Assembly: GCF_900110255.1 (NCBI RefSeq)
Contig: NZ_FODD01000036.1
Span: 25,809 to 89,808 of the forward strand
DNA length: 64,000 bases
From: Actinacidiphila rubida
Lineage (GTDB): Bacteria; Actinomycetota; Actinomycetes; Streptomycetales; Streptomycetaceae
Direction: 5' to 3'
A program made the position numbers and the translations under genes. Of the stretch, positions 14,431-22,700 are shown piece after piece; position 1 is the stretch's first letter, and each line of letters begins with the position of its first letter. The notes beneath the pieces were generated by a model, which saw nothing but the letters and a program-made list of their open reading frames with translations, ran no database searches and was not told the DNA's origin.

Positions 14431-15207
14431 GTGCGGATCTCCGATCCTCTGTACGCCGTGTACACCCGCCGGTTGCGGCGGCAGGTGCACGGCGGGGCGC
14501 TGCCCCGGCACGTCGGCCTGATCATGGACGGCAACCGGCGGTGGGCACGCCAGATGGGAATGGCCAACCCGAGCCTGGGCCACAAGTTCGGGGCCGAGCA
14601 CGTCGACGACGTGCTGGGGTGGTGCGACGCCCTGGACATCCGGCACGTGACCGTGTTCGTCTGCTCCACCGAGAACCTGACGCGCCGCGGCGACCGCGAG
14701 GTCGCGTTTCTGATGCAGCTCATCGAACAGGTCGTCACCGACAAGCTGGCGCGGCCGGACGCCCGCTGGCAGGTCCACATCGCGGGCACCCTCGACGTGC
14801 TCCCGGACTCCACCGCGCACGCGCTCAAGCGGGCGGTCGAGGCCACCCGGGGCTCCACGACCGGCTGCCACGTCACCCTGGCCATCGGGTACGGCGGCCG
14901 CCAGGAGGTGATCGACGCGCTCCGCGAGCTGATGACCGAGCGCGCCGAGGCGGGGGAGACCCTCGCCGACCTCGCCGCCTCGCTCGACGTCGACGACATC
15001 GCCCGCCACCTGTACACCGCCGGGCGGCCCGATCCCGACCTGGTCATCCGCACCAGCGGCGAGCAGCGGATGTCCAACTTCCTGCTGTGGCAGAGCGCGT
15101 ACTCCGAGCTGTACTTCTGCGACGCGTACTGGCCGGCGTTCCGGGAGATCGACTTCCTGCGGGCGCTGCGCAGCTACTCGGCGCGCGAACGGCGTCACGG
15201 GAGCTGA
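14431..15207 (+). CDS. cis-isoprenyl diphosphate synthase (UppS family)
   Basis: A 258-residue soluble enzyme that extends an allylic diphosphate with isopentenyl diphosphate in cis configuration, giving polyprenyl carriers for the cell envelope. The catalytic Asp is in L-I-M-D-G-N-R-R-W-A (about residue 33). Substrate-binding R-T-S-G-E-Q-R-M-S-N-F-L-L-W-Q and the closing E-L-Y-F are present. Streptomyces usually carry more than one paralogue, so chain length and role are open. GTG 14431 has AAAGGAG six bases upstream. The methyltransferase gene follows after 18 bases. Confidence 0.93.
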   Translation: MRISDPLYAVYTRRLRRQVHGGALPRHVGLIMDGNRRWARQMGMANPSLGHKFGAEHVDDVLGWCDALDIRHVTVFVCSTENLTRRGDREVAFLMQLIEQVVTDKLARPDARWQVHIAGTLDVLPDSTAHALKRAVEATRGSTTGCHVTLAIGYGGRQEVIDALRELMTERAEAGETLADLAASLDVDDIARHLYTAGRPDPDLVIRTSGEQRMSNFLLWQSAYSELYFCDAYWPAFREIDFLRALRSYSARERRHGS

Positions 15208-15225
15208 TCCGCCTACTCTGGGCGG

Positions 15226-15966
15226 GTGTTCTCACCCCAGGGCCCCTCGCTGCGCGAACTGGCCGTCCAGGCGCTGTCGTCCGTCGAGCACGGATACGAC
15301 CTGCTGGCACCGAAGTTCGACCACACGCCGTTCCGCACCCCCGACCGCGTGCTGGACGCCGTCGCCGAAACGCTCGCCCCGCTCGGCCCGTTCGGCGACG
15401 GTCTGGACGTGTGCTGCGGGACCGGCGCGGGACTGCGCGTGCTGGAGCCGCTGTGCCGCTCGGGCGTCACCGGCGTCGACTTCAGCGGCGGGATGCTGGA
15501 GGCCGCCCGCAAGGAGACCGCGGGTTCCGCCCTCCCGTCCGGAGACGTGCACTGGGTCCAGGCGGACGTGCGGGCCATGCCGTTCACCGCTGCCTTCGAT
15601 CTGGCCGTCAGCTTCGGGGCGTTCGGGCACTTCCTGCCGTCCGAGCGGCCGGGCCTGTTCGCCGGGGTGCGGCGCTCGCTGCGGCCCGGCGGCCTGTTCG
15701 CCTTCCCCATCGGCGCGCCGCCGCCGGTGACCTCGCCCTGGCACTGGATGCTCGCCGGGTTCGACGCGGGGATGCGGGTGCGCAACCTGCTGTGGCGGCC
15801 GCCGTTCGTGATGTACTACCGCACCTTCCCGCTGGCCGCCGTGCTGCGGGACCTGCGGCGGGCCGGGTTCGACGCGGGGTCGGTGCCCCTGGAGGGGTTC
15901 GGCCGCCGGGCCGACGGCAGCCCGCGCTGCCGCCTCGTGCTGGCCCGTCGGCCGGACTCCCTCTGA
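15226..15966 (+). CDS. class I SAM-dependent methyltransferase
   Basis: A 246-residue protein with the SAM-binding motif I L-D-V-C-C-G-T-G-A-G, the acidic motif V-T-G-V-D-F-S-G-G-M-L, and the post-I D-L-A-V-S-F-G-A-F-G-H-F. The fold is complete and of usual length. The GTG 15226 start follows the prenyltransferase gene closely (18 bases), so the two are probably co-transcribed. The methyl acceptor is unknown; a lipid or prenyl-linked substrate is only a guess from the neighbour. Confidence 0.88.
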   Translation: MFSPQGPSLRELAVQALSSVEHGYDLLAPKFDHTPFRTPDRVLDAVAETLAPLGPFGDGLDVCCGTGAGLRVLEPLCRSGVTGVDFSGGMLEAARKETAGSALPSGDVHWVQADVRAMPFTAAFDLAVSFGAFGHFLPSERPGLFAGVRRSLRPGGLFAFPIGAPPPVTSPWHWMLAGFDAGMRVRNLLWRPPFVMYYRTFPLAAVLRDLRRAGFDAGSVPLEGFGRRADGSPRCRLVLARRPDSL

Positions 15967-15980
15967 GGAGGCCGGAGTCC

Positions 15981-16025
15981 GGCGCCCGCCCGTCGCGCCC
16001 GGAGCTCACGGTCCCTGCGGGCGCC
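15981..16025. terminator. hairpin between convergent genes
   Basis: GGCGCCCGC at 15981-15989 pairs with GCGGGCGCC at 16017-16025 across a 27-base loop. It lies between the methyltransferase stop (15966) and the stop of the PHB depolymerase gene on the other strand (16068). The loop is long, so it is a modest terminator candidate. Confidence 0.4.
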
Positions 16026-16067
16026 CGGAGTTGACACCGGAATCCGGTCCTGAACGATGGCTGCCCG

Positions 16068-17606
16068 TCAGCAGGTGCCGTCGGCGATCACATAGGAGTC
16101 CGCCCCGGTCTGCTTGAGGGTGTGGACGGTGTACACGTTCCACAGGCCCATGTTCTGGTTCGAGCCGTCGGCGTACGCGTAGCCGCCGCTCTGGTGGGCG
16201 CGTCCCGCCGCGACCTGGTTGTAGTTGTTGTCGGTGAAGCACGCCCCGCTGCCGCCGCCGGTGGTCGTGGCGGTCACCGCGGACGAGACCGGTCCCGCCT
16301 TCCCCGAGGAGTCGACGGCGGCCACCGTGTACGTGTACGACGTGCCGGCCGTCAGACCGCTGTCGGTGAAGGAGGTGCCGGTGGGCGAGCCCACCGCGGT
16401 ACCGCCCCGGTACACCGTGTACGACGCGGCGCCGCTGACCGCGGACCAGCTCAGCGACGCCGTCGTGCCCGTCGTCCCGGTGACCGCGAGGCCGGCCGGC
16501 GCGGGAAGGCTGCCGGTGCCGCCGCCACCGGTGCCGCCCGAGCCGTCGAGGCCCCAGAAGCGCGCGGTGTAGTAGCTGGAGCAGATGGTGTCGATGTAGT
16601 ACGTGCCGGTGCTGCCGCACTGGTCGGTGGCCGAGCCCGGGTCGACCGCCAGGCCGTGGCTCATTCCCGAGATCTGGTACAGCTCCACCGCGGGCTTGCC
16701 CTGCGGGTCGTTGTAGACGCTCAGCGAGGTGCCGCCCGGCAGGGACTGGGTGCTGGACGCGGTCTGGCCGATGCCCCACGCGTTCGTCCACTGGTCGCGC
16801 AGTTCGGTGGCGTTGACCGGCTGCACGGTCGTGTCCGAGGTGCCCTGCCAGATCGCGACGCGCGGCCAGGGCCCGCCGTACCCCGGGTCGGAGGCGCGGA
16901 CCTTGTCGCCCCACTGCGCCGGCGTCAGGTTGAGGCTGCCGTACTGGCACTGCGAGGCGGCGGTCTGGGTGGTGGCGCACTGCGCGGGCAGGCCGGAGTC
17001 GACCGAGCCGCCCGCGAAGACGTCCGGGTAGTCGGCGAGCAGGTCCGCGGTCATGCCGGCGCCCGCCGACAGGCCGGTGACGTACACCCGGTGGGTGTCC
17101 GAGCCGTACTGGGACGCGGCGGCCGACACCATCGACACCACCGACGCGGCCTCGCCCTTGCCGCGGGTGTCCTTGGTGGAGTCGAACCAGCTGAAGCAGG
17201 ACAGCGAGTTGTTCGTGGCGCTGGTCTGCGGGAGGACGAGCGCGAAGCCCCACAGATCGGCGTACTTCTGCCAGCCCGAGTTGGCGAAGTAGTCGCTCGC
17301 GCTCTGCGTGCAGCCGTGCATGGCCACGACCAGCGGCGCGCCGGCCGGCAGGTTGGCGGGCGCGTACTCGTACATCGCGAGGTTGCCCGGGTTGGACCCG
17401 AACGACGAGACCTGTGTCAGGCCGGCGGCGCTCGCCGGGGCCGCGGAGGCGAACACGCCGAGGCCCGCGGCCAGCAGCGCGAGGACGGCCAGCACCGCGG
17501 CCAGCGCGGGGCGCCTGGCCGGCGCCCGCCGGGGAGCGGGACGGGGGGTCGGGGGAGAGGCGCGGTGGTCACGGAGGGGCGTGGGGGCACGGGAGGGAAG
17601 AGGCAT
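16068..17606 (-). CDS. secreted PHB depolymerase, type 1 catalytic domain with Fn3 and substrate-binding domain
   Basis: A 512-residue exported esterase that cleaves poly(3-hydroxybutyrate) outside the cell. After an Arg-rich N-region and hydrophobic stretch ending A-S-A-A (about residue 61), the catalytic domain shows the oxyanion motif M-H-G-C-T-Q-S-A, then the lipase box G-L-S-A-G, Asp in G-T-S-D-T-T-V, and His in M-S-H-G-L. This order (oxyanion His before Ser) is type 1. A fibronectin-III domain (about 350-440) leads to a C-terminal V-A-A-G-R-A-H-Q-S-G-G-Y-A-Y-A-D-G-S-N-Q domain, the PHB-binding module. ATG 17606 has GGAG at good spacing. It is divergent from 3-hydroxybutyrate dehydrogenase. 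Confidence 0.9.
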   Translation of the reverse strand: MPLPSRAPTPLRDHRASPPTPRPAPRRAPARRPALAAVLAVLALLAAGLGVFASAAPASAAGLTQVSSFGSNPGNLAMYEYAPANLPAGAPLVVAMHGCTQSASDYFANSGWQKYADLWGFALVLPQTSATNNSLSCFSWFDSTKDTRGKGEAASVVSMVSAAASQYGSDTHRVYVTGLSAGAGMTADLLADYPDVFAGGSVDSGLPAQCATTQTAASQCQYGSLNLTPAQWGDKVRASDPGYGGPWPRVAIWQGTSDTTVQPVNATELRDQWTNAWGIGQTASSTQSLPGGTSLSVYNDPQGKPAVELYQISGMSHGLAVDPGSATDQCGSTGTYYIDTICSSYYTARFWGLDGSGGTGGGGTGSLPAPAGLAVTGTTGTTASLSWSAVSGAASYTVYRGGTAVGSPTGTSFTDSGLTAGTSYTYTVAAVDSSGKAGPVSSAVTATTTGGGSGACFTDNNYNQVAAGRAHQSGGYAYADGSNQNMGLWNVYTVHTLKQTGADSYVIADGTC

Positions 17607-17992
17607 GGTCGGCTCCATGGGGGGATCCGGTCGTCCGGCTGGCGTGGACGCTAGGACCGGGCCGGGACGCCGGACACGTGACAGACCGCCACCTCCGGGA
17701 CCGGTGAATGGTGGCCGCCGCCATTGCGGGAGGGCACCGGCGGTGATCACGCGGCCGCGCCCGCCCCGCGCCTGGCCCGCGTCCGCTCCCCGCGGGCGGC
17801 CCCGGGCGAACCGGTGCGGCCGGTCCGGGTCCTGGGCGTTGTCGCCCTCCGGGTCCGGGCCGGCGACGCCCGCGCGCCCGCGTGGCCCGGTGCGGTCCGC
17901 GCGCGGCATGGGGCGAACCACCATGGCCGCGCCGCGAAGTATGGCCGCGGCCCACGTGTGCGGGCCTCCCCAACCTTCCTAGCGTGGCGGCC
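17607..17992. other. divergent promoter region, PHB depolymerase / hydroxybutyrate dehydrogenase
   Basis: A gene-free stretch of 386 bases. It holds an imperfect palindrome at 17707-17725 (AATGGTGGC and GCCGCCATT around a single C, one mismatch), suitable as an operator. It also holds a direct repeat ATGGCCGCG at 17923-17931 and 17941-17949, just upstream of the dehydrogenase gene. I see no convincing paired -35/-10 elements for the depolymerase. Confidence 0.45.
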
Positions 17993-18796
17993 ATGGAGAG
18001 CACTCAGAGCCCCGGTCCCGGCGGGGCCACGGAGGGCGCGCCGGGCGGCGCGCGCTTCCTGGCCGGGCGCACGGCCCTGGTCACCGGGGCCGCCAGCGGC
18101 ATCGGGCGGGCCTGCGCGGTGGCGTTCGCCGAGGCGGGCGCCGCCGTCTACGTGGTGGACCGGGCCGCCGACGCGGCCAAGGAGGTGGCCGCCGAGATCG
18201 GCGGCACCTGCCTGGTCGCCGACCTGTCCGACCCCGACGCGGTGGACGCGCTGCCCGCCGACGCGGACATCGTCGTCAACAACGCGGGGCTGCAGCACAT
18301 CGCCCCGGTCCACGAGTTCCCGCCGGAACGGTTCCAGCTGATCCAGCGGGTCATGGTCGAGGCGCCGTTCCGGATCCTGCGCCGCACCCTGCCGCACATG
18401 TACGACCAGGGGTGGGGGCGGGTCGTCAACATCTCGTCCGTGCACGGCCTGCGGGCCAGCCCCTTCAAGTCGGCGTACGTCGCGGCGAAGCACGCCCTCG
18501 AAGGGCTCAGCAAGACCGTCGCTCTCGAAGCCGCCGAGTACGGCGTCACCAGCAACTGCATCAACCCCGGGTACGTGCGGACCCCCCTGGTCGAGGACCA
18601 GATCGCCGGGCAGGCCGCCACCCGCGGGATCCCCGAGGCGGAGGTCGTGGCACGCGTGATGCTCGAACGCACCGCGATCAAGCGGCTGATCGAGCCGGGC
18701 GAGGTGGCGGCCGCCGCGCTGTGGCTGTGCTCGCCGCACACCGGCTATCTCACCGGCGCCTCGCTGCCCCTCGACGGCGGATGGACCGCGCACTAG
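17993..18796 (+). CDS. 3-hydroxybutyrate dehydrogenase (SDR family)
   Basis: A 267-residue short-chain dehydrogenase converting (R)-3-hydroxybutyrate and NAD+ to acetoacetate. The Rossmann motif T-G-A-A-S-G-I-G (about residue 31) and N-N-A-G-L-Q-H are present, as is the catalytic Ser with Y-V-A-A-K-H in S-P-F-K-S-A-Y-V-A-A-K-H. The runs N-N-A-G-L-Q-H-I-A-P-V, V-H-G-L-R-A-S-P-F-K-S-A-Y and N-P-G-Y-V-R-T-P-L-V-E are characteristic of this enzyme rather than SDRs in general. It has about 20 extra N-terminal residues. No clear ribosome binding site precedes ATG 17993; TAGCGT just upstream suggests a leaderless transcript. It is divergent from a PHB depolymerase and followed by a carrier gene. Confidence 0.88.
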   Translation: MESTQSPGPGGATEGAPGGARFLAGRTALVTGAASGIGRACAVAFAEAGAAVYVVDRAADAAKEVAAEIGGTCLVADLSDPDAVDALPADADIVVNNAGLQHIAPVHEFPPERFQLIQRVMVEAPFRILRRTLPHMYDQGWGRVVNISSVHGLRASPFKSAYVAAKHALEGLSKTVALEAAEYGVTSNCINPGYVRTPLVEDQIAGQAATRGIPEAEVVARVMLERTAIKRLIEPGEVAAAALWLCSPHTGYLTGASLPLDGGWTAH

Positions 18797-18950
18797 TCCC
18801 CGTCCGGTCCCGCACCGCCCACGCGCCCCACGAACGGACTCCTTCGGCCCGAACTCCCGCGACACCCGATCCCCCCGCGCATGCCCGACGGCCCCCACCC
18901 GTCCCGTCCCTTCCGTCCCCCCGCTCGACCTCCAGAGAACGGTGAACCCC

Positions 18951-20420
18951 ATGGCCCCTCACACCGGCGTGAACGGACCGCAACCCGCCGGGCCGCCCGG
19001 CGCCGCCCGGCCCGCCCGCACCCGACCCGCCGACCTGCGCCGCGTGGTCGCGGCCAGCCTCATCGGCACGACGGTGGAGTGGTACGACTACTTCCTGTAC
19101 GGATCAGCCGCCGCGCTCGTCTTCGGGAAGGTCTTCTTCCCCGACTCCGATCCGCTGACGGGCACGCTCCTGTCGTTCCTCACCTACGCGATCGGATTCG
19201 CCGCCCGGCCCGTCGGCGCCATGGTCTTCGGGCACTACGGCGACCGCGTCGGCCGCAAGAAGCTGCTGGTGCTCAGCCTGCTGATGATGGGCGGCGCGAC
19301 CACCCTGATCGGCTGCGTGCCCAGCTACGCGAGCATAGGCGTCGCCGCGCCCGTCCTGCTGACCCTGCTCCGCGTCATCCAGGGCTTCGCGCTCGGCGGC
19401 GAGTGGGGCGGCGCGGTGCTGCTGGTGTCCGAACACGGCGACGACAAGCGGCGCGGCTTCTGGGCGTCGTGGCCCCAGGGCGGGGCACCCGCCGGGAACC
19501 TCATCGCGGTCGGCGTGCTGTCGCTGATGACCACCGTGCAGAGCGACGCGACGTTCACCGCGTGGGGCTGGCGCATCCCGTTCCTGCTGTCCGCGGTCCT
19601 GGTCGGCATCGGCCTGTGGATCCGGCTGTCGGTCGACGAGTCGCCGCTGTTCAAGGACGCGCTGGCCAAGGCGGAGCAGCGCAAGGCCGAGGAGCCCGGG
19701 CAGCAGGGTGCCGTCGACCGCATCCCGGGCCTCGCGGTGCTGCGCGACCACTGGCGGGACGTGCTCGTCGCGATGGGCGCCCGCATGGCGGAGAACATCT
19801 CGTACTACGTGATCACCACGTTCGTCCTCGCCTACTGCGTCGAGCACCTCGAGATCGGCAAGCAGACCGCCCTCAACGCCGTGCTGATCGGCTCGGCCGT
19901 CCAGTTCTGCCTGATCCCGCTGTTCGGCGCGCTCTCCGACCGGGTCGGCCGCAAGCCGGTCTACCTGGTGGGCGCCGTCGGCACCGGAGCGTGGGCCTGG
20001 GCCTTCTTCACCCTCCTCGACACCAAGGACTTCCCGTCGCTGGTGCTGGCGGTGACCGTGGGCCTCGTCTTCCACAGCGCGATGTACGCACCCCAGGCGG
20101 CGTTCTTCTCCGAACTGTTCGCGACCCGGATGCGCTACTCCGGGGCCTCGTTCGGCGCCCAGTTCGCCTCCGTCGCGGCGGGCGCCCCCGCGCCGCTCAT
20201 CGCGGTCGCGCTGCTCAAGTCGTACGGCGACGCCACGCCGGTGTCGGTGTACGTGTCGCTGGCCGCCGTCGTCACCGTCATCGCGCTGCTCTTCGCCCGC
20301 GAGACCAGGGGCCGCACCCTCACGGACCTGCGGAACCCGGCGGACGACGCGGCCGGCGACGGGGAGGGGTCCACCTCGGTAGTCTCTGCGTCCACGGAAA
20401 TGCCCACGTCACCCGCGTGA
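18951..20420 (+). CDS. MHS-family metabolite:proton symporter
   Basis: A 489-residue, 12-segment transporter. G-T-T-V-E-W-Y-D-Y-F-L-Y-G in TM1, G-H-Y-G-D-R-V-G-R-K in the first loop, and Q-G-F-A-L-G-G-E-W-G-G-A in TM4-5 are the signatures of the metabolite:H+ symporter family (shikimate, alpha-ketoglutarate, proline/betaine carriers). It follows the dehydrogenase gene by 154 bases on the same strand. Uptake of 3-hydroxybutyrate or a related acid is a reasonable inference. GTG 18942, three codons earlier, is an alternative start. A strong terminator follows. Confidence 0.92.
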   Translation: MAPHTGVNGPQPAGPPGAARPARTRPADLRRVVAASLIGTTVEWYDYFLYGSAAALVFGKVFFPDSDPLTGTLLSFLTYAIGFAARPVGAMVFGHYGDRVGRKKLLVLSLLMMGGATTLIGCVPSYASIGVAAPVLLTLLRVIQGFALGGEWGGAVLLVSEHGDDKRRGFWASWPQGGAPAGNLIAVGVLSLMTTVQSDATFTAWGWRIPFLLSAVLVGIGLWIRLSVDESPLFKDALAKAEQRKAEEPGQQGAVDRIPGLAVLRDHWRDVLVAMGARMAENISYYVITTFVLAYCVEHLEIGKQTALNAVLIGSAVQFCLIPLFGALSDRVGRKPVYLVGAVGTGAWAWAFFTLLDTKDFPSLVLAVTVGLVFHSAMYAPQAAFFSELFATRMRYSGASFGAQFASVAAGAPAPLIAVALLKSYGDATPVSVYVSLAAVVTVIALLFARETRGRTLTDLRNPADDAAGDGEGSTSVVSASTEMPTSPA

Positions 20421-20424
20421 CGTG
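20405..20424. promoter_or_regulatory. palindrome over the carrier stop codon
   Basis: CACGTCAC at 20405-20412 and GTGACGTG at 20417-20424 form a perfect 8-base inverted repeat with a CCGC centre, overlapping the TGA at 20418-20420. It lies about 80 bases upstream of the PucR-type gene and may be its operator, or part of the 3' end structure of the carrier transcript. Confidence 0.4.
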
Positions 20425-20442
20425 CGACGACCCGTCCGTACT

Positions 20443-20478
20443 CCCGGTGAGGAGCCGCAGCCGCGGCTCCTCACCGGG
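20443..20478 (+). terminator. strong intrinsic terminator after the carrier gene
   Basis: A perfect 16-base stem (20443-20458 with 20463-20478) closes a 4-base AGCC loop 22 bases past the carrier stop codon. It lies before the PucR start at 20506, so the regulator gene must have its own promoter or depend on read-through. It also argues against starting the regulator at 20422, within the hairpin region. Confidence 0.75.
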
Positions 20479-20505
20479 CCCGTTCCCAGCCGCCCGGTGG
20501 TCCCG

Positions 20506-22605
20506 ATGCCCGAACCTGCCGCACCCATAGCGCCGTTCCTGCGCCGGCTGCTCGACCTGATCGCCGAGGACGCGCCCGCCGAGGAGTACGGTGCGGTCTC
20601 GGTGGAGGCCAGGTCCGCGGGCGCGGGCCCGGCCGACCTCGCCGAACTGGAGCGGGCCGTCGGGACCGCGCTGCGCGTGCGCCGGGTGCTGCGCCAGCAC
20701 CGCCGGCGTGAGACCGAGCTGGCCGCGCTCTTCGACACCGCGGGCGACCTGGCCGCGCTGCGCGACCTCGACGCGGTGCTGCAGTCCATCGTCCGCAGGG
20801 CCCGGATGCTGCTGGGCACCGACACCGCCTACCTGACGCTGCGCGACGACGAGGCCGGCGACACGTACATGCGGGTCACCGACGGGTCGGTGTCCCCGCT
20901 GTTCCAGACGCTGCGGCTCAGCTACGGCGACGGCCTGGGCGGTCTCGTCGCGCAGACCGCCCGCCCCTACGCCAGCCCCGACTACCGCACCGACCAGCGT
21001 TTCCGGCACACCGGCTCGATCGACGAGGGCGTGCTCGACGAGGGACTGGTCGGCATCCTCGGAGTGCCGCTGCTGCTGGGCGGGCGCGGAGGAGCGGTGC
21101 GGGCGGGGGGACCCGCGGCGAACGGGGCGGGGGCGAAGGGGTCCGCGGCGAACGGGTCGGGGGCGATCGGGTCCGCGGCGAACGGGTCGGGGGCGATCGG
21201 GTCCGGCAAGGGCACAGTCGTGAACGGCTCGGGGGCGAAGGGCTCGCGAGCCGCCGTCACCGCCCCGGGCTCGGGCGACGGCGACGTCATCGGCGTGCTG
21301 TTCGCCGCGGACCGCACGCCGCGCCCGTTCACACCGGACGAGGTGGCGCTGCTGTGCTCGCTCGCCGCGCACGCCGCCATCGCCATCGACACCGCGAAGG
21401 CCATCACCGAACTCGCCGAGGCCGGCGCGGTGATCCGCGAGCACGCCGCCGCCATGCAGCGGGCCGAGGAGGCCCACGACCGGCTCACCGACCTGGTGCT
21501 GCGCGGCGGCGACCTCTCGGAGGTGGCCGCCGCCGTCGCCGGGCTGCTGGAAGGGCCGATCACCATCCACGACCCGGAGGGCCGGACGCTGGCCGCGGTC
21601 GGGCGGCGCGGCGAGGAGTTCGCGGGACCCGTGCCCGAGACCGCCTCGCTCGTACGGCACGCCGCCGACTCGCACGCCGCGGCCCGCGCGGTGTTCCGCG
21701 ACAGCCGCTGGACCTGCGCGGTGCTCGCCGGCCAGGAACTGCTGGGCAGCCTCGTGCTGTACGGCCGCGGCCGGCTCGACGACTCCGACCGGCGGCTGTT
21801 CGAGCGGGCCGGCGTGGTCACCGCACTCCTGCTGCTGCTCAGCCGTTCCGTCGCCGAGACGGAGAACCGGGTGCGCGGCGAACTCGTCGCGGACCTGCTC
21901 ACCGCGCCCGACCGCGACCCCGCGGGCCTGGTCGTCCGCGGTCGCCGGCTCGGCATCGACCTCGGACGGCCGTGCCTGCTGCTCGTGGCCGAGACCGCGC
22001 CGGGCCACCACGACAAGCTCGTGGCAGCCGCGGGCCGCTGCCTGTTCGGCAGCGACGGGATCAGCGCGGAGCAGTCCGGCACGGTCGTGCTGCTCCTGCC
22101 GCACGACGGGTCGCGGCCCGGCGACGCGGCCCGCGCGGCCGTCGCCCAGCTGGCGCCGCTTGTCGGCGTGCCGGTCACGGTCGCCGCGGGGGGCCCGGCC
22201 GCGGGCCCGCGCGCCATCGCCGACGCGCACGCCGAGGCCGTGCGCTGCCTGCGGGCGCTGCAGTCGCTCGGCCGGAGCGGCGACGGCGCCAGCGCCGCCG
22301 AACTCGGCTTCCTCGGCGTGCTGCTGGGCAACGACCGCGACGTCGCGTCCTTCGTCGCGGCCACGCTCGGCCCCCTGCTCGACTACGACGCCCGCCGCGG
22401 CACCGAACTCGTCCGCACCCTCGGCGCGTACTTCGCGTGCGGCGGCACGCTGACCCGCACCAAGGACGAGCTGCACCTCCACGTCAACACCGTGGTCCAG
22501 CGCCTCGACCGCATCCAGGCGCTGCTCGGCGCGGGCTGGAACGACCCGGAGCGCGCCCTGGAACTCCAACTCGCCCTCCGCCTCCACCTGCTGTCCGCCT
22601 CCTGA
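20506..22605 (+). CDS. GAF-domain PucR-family regulator with a tandem-repeat insert
   Basis: A 699-residue transcription regulator. The GAF sensor domain spans about residues 75-300 and the C-terminal helix-turn-helix is the PucR type, with L-V-R-T-L-G-A-Y-F-A-C-G-G-T-L-T-R-T and L-H-L-H-V-N-T-V-V-Q-R-L-D-R-I. Inside the GAF domain, about residues 200-250 are a low-complexity Ala-Asn-Gly-Ser chain encoded by a 30-base tandem repeat. The middle holds a second sensor-like region and a region resembling the GGDEF-derived module of CdaR proteins. Relatives of this kind often control hydroxybutyrate or purine use. It follows the dehydrogenase/carrier genes, so it may control them. Confidence 0.85.
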   Translation: MPEPAAPIAPFLRRLLDLIAEDAPAEEYGAVSVEARSAGAGPADLAELERAVGTALRVRRVLRQHRRRETELAALFDTAGDLAALRDLDAVLQSIVRRARMLLGTDTAYLTLRDDEAGDTYMRVTDGSVSPLFQTLRLSYGDGLGGLVAQTARPYASPDYRTDQRFRHTGSIDEGVLDEGLVGILGVPLLLGGRGGAVRAGGPAANGAGAKGSAANGSGAIGSAANGSGAIGSGKGTVVNGSGAKGSRAAVTAPGSGDGDVIGVLFAADRTPRPFTPDEVALLCSLAAHAAIAIDTAKAITELAEAGAVIREHAAAMQRAEEAHDRLTDLVLRGGDLSEVAAAVAGLLEGPITIHDPEGRTLAAVGRRGEEFAGPVPETASLVRHAADSHAAARAVFRDSRWTCAVLAGQELLGSLVLYGRGRLDDSDRRLFERAGVVTALLLLLSRSVAETENRVRGELVADLLTAPDRDPAGLVVRGRRLGIDLGRPCLLLVAETAPGHHDKLVAAAGRCLFGSDGISAEQSGTVVLLLPHDGSRPGDAARAAVAQLAPLVGVPVTVAAGGPAAGPRAIADAHAEAVRCLRALQSLGRSGDGASAAELGFLGVLLGNDRDVASFVAATLGPLLDYDARRGTELVRTLGAYFACGGTLTRTKDELHLHVNTVVQRLDRIQALLGAGWNDPERALELQLALRLHLLSAS
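21117..21214. repeat. 30-base tandem repeat within the PucR-type gene
   Basis: The unit beginning AACGGG(G/T)CGGGGGCGA occurs at 21121, 21151 and 21181 with an exact 30-base period; the last two units are nearly identical, and a degenerate copy starts near 21233. Each unit encodes ten residues of the type A-A-N-G-S-G-A-I-G-S. The reading frame is kept, so copy number changes would lengthen or shorten a flexible loop in the GAF domain. Confidence 0.85.
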
Positions 22606-22700
22606 GCCCTGGCGCCGGACCGTCCGCTCGTGCGGGAGGACCGCCCGCGGTGGAGCAGGTCGGTCCGGCGCGGGCACCCCGTGGCCCGTATCGTGCGCGG

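Noticed and set aside
14431..15966. A small terpenoid biosynthetic cluster (prenyltransferase plus methyltransferase)
   Set aside because: The enzyme is a cis-prenyl chain synthase of the cell-wall type, and no terpene cyclase, P450 or other tailoring gene is adjacent.
20320..22677. A 785-codon minus-strand frame opposite the PucR-type gene
   Set aside because: Repeats such as D-R-P-R-P-V-R-R-G-P are only the reverse reading of the 30-base tandem repeat.
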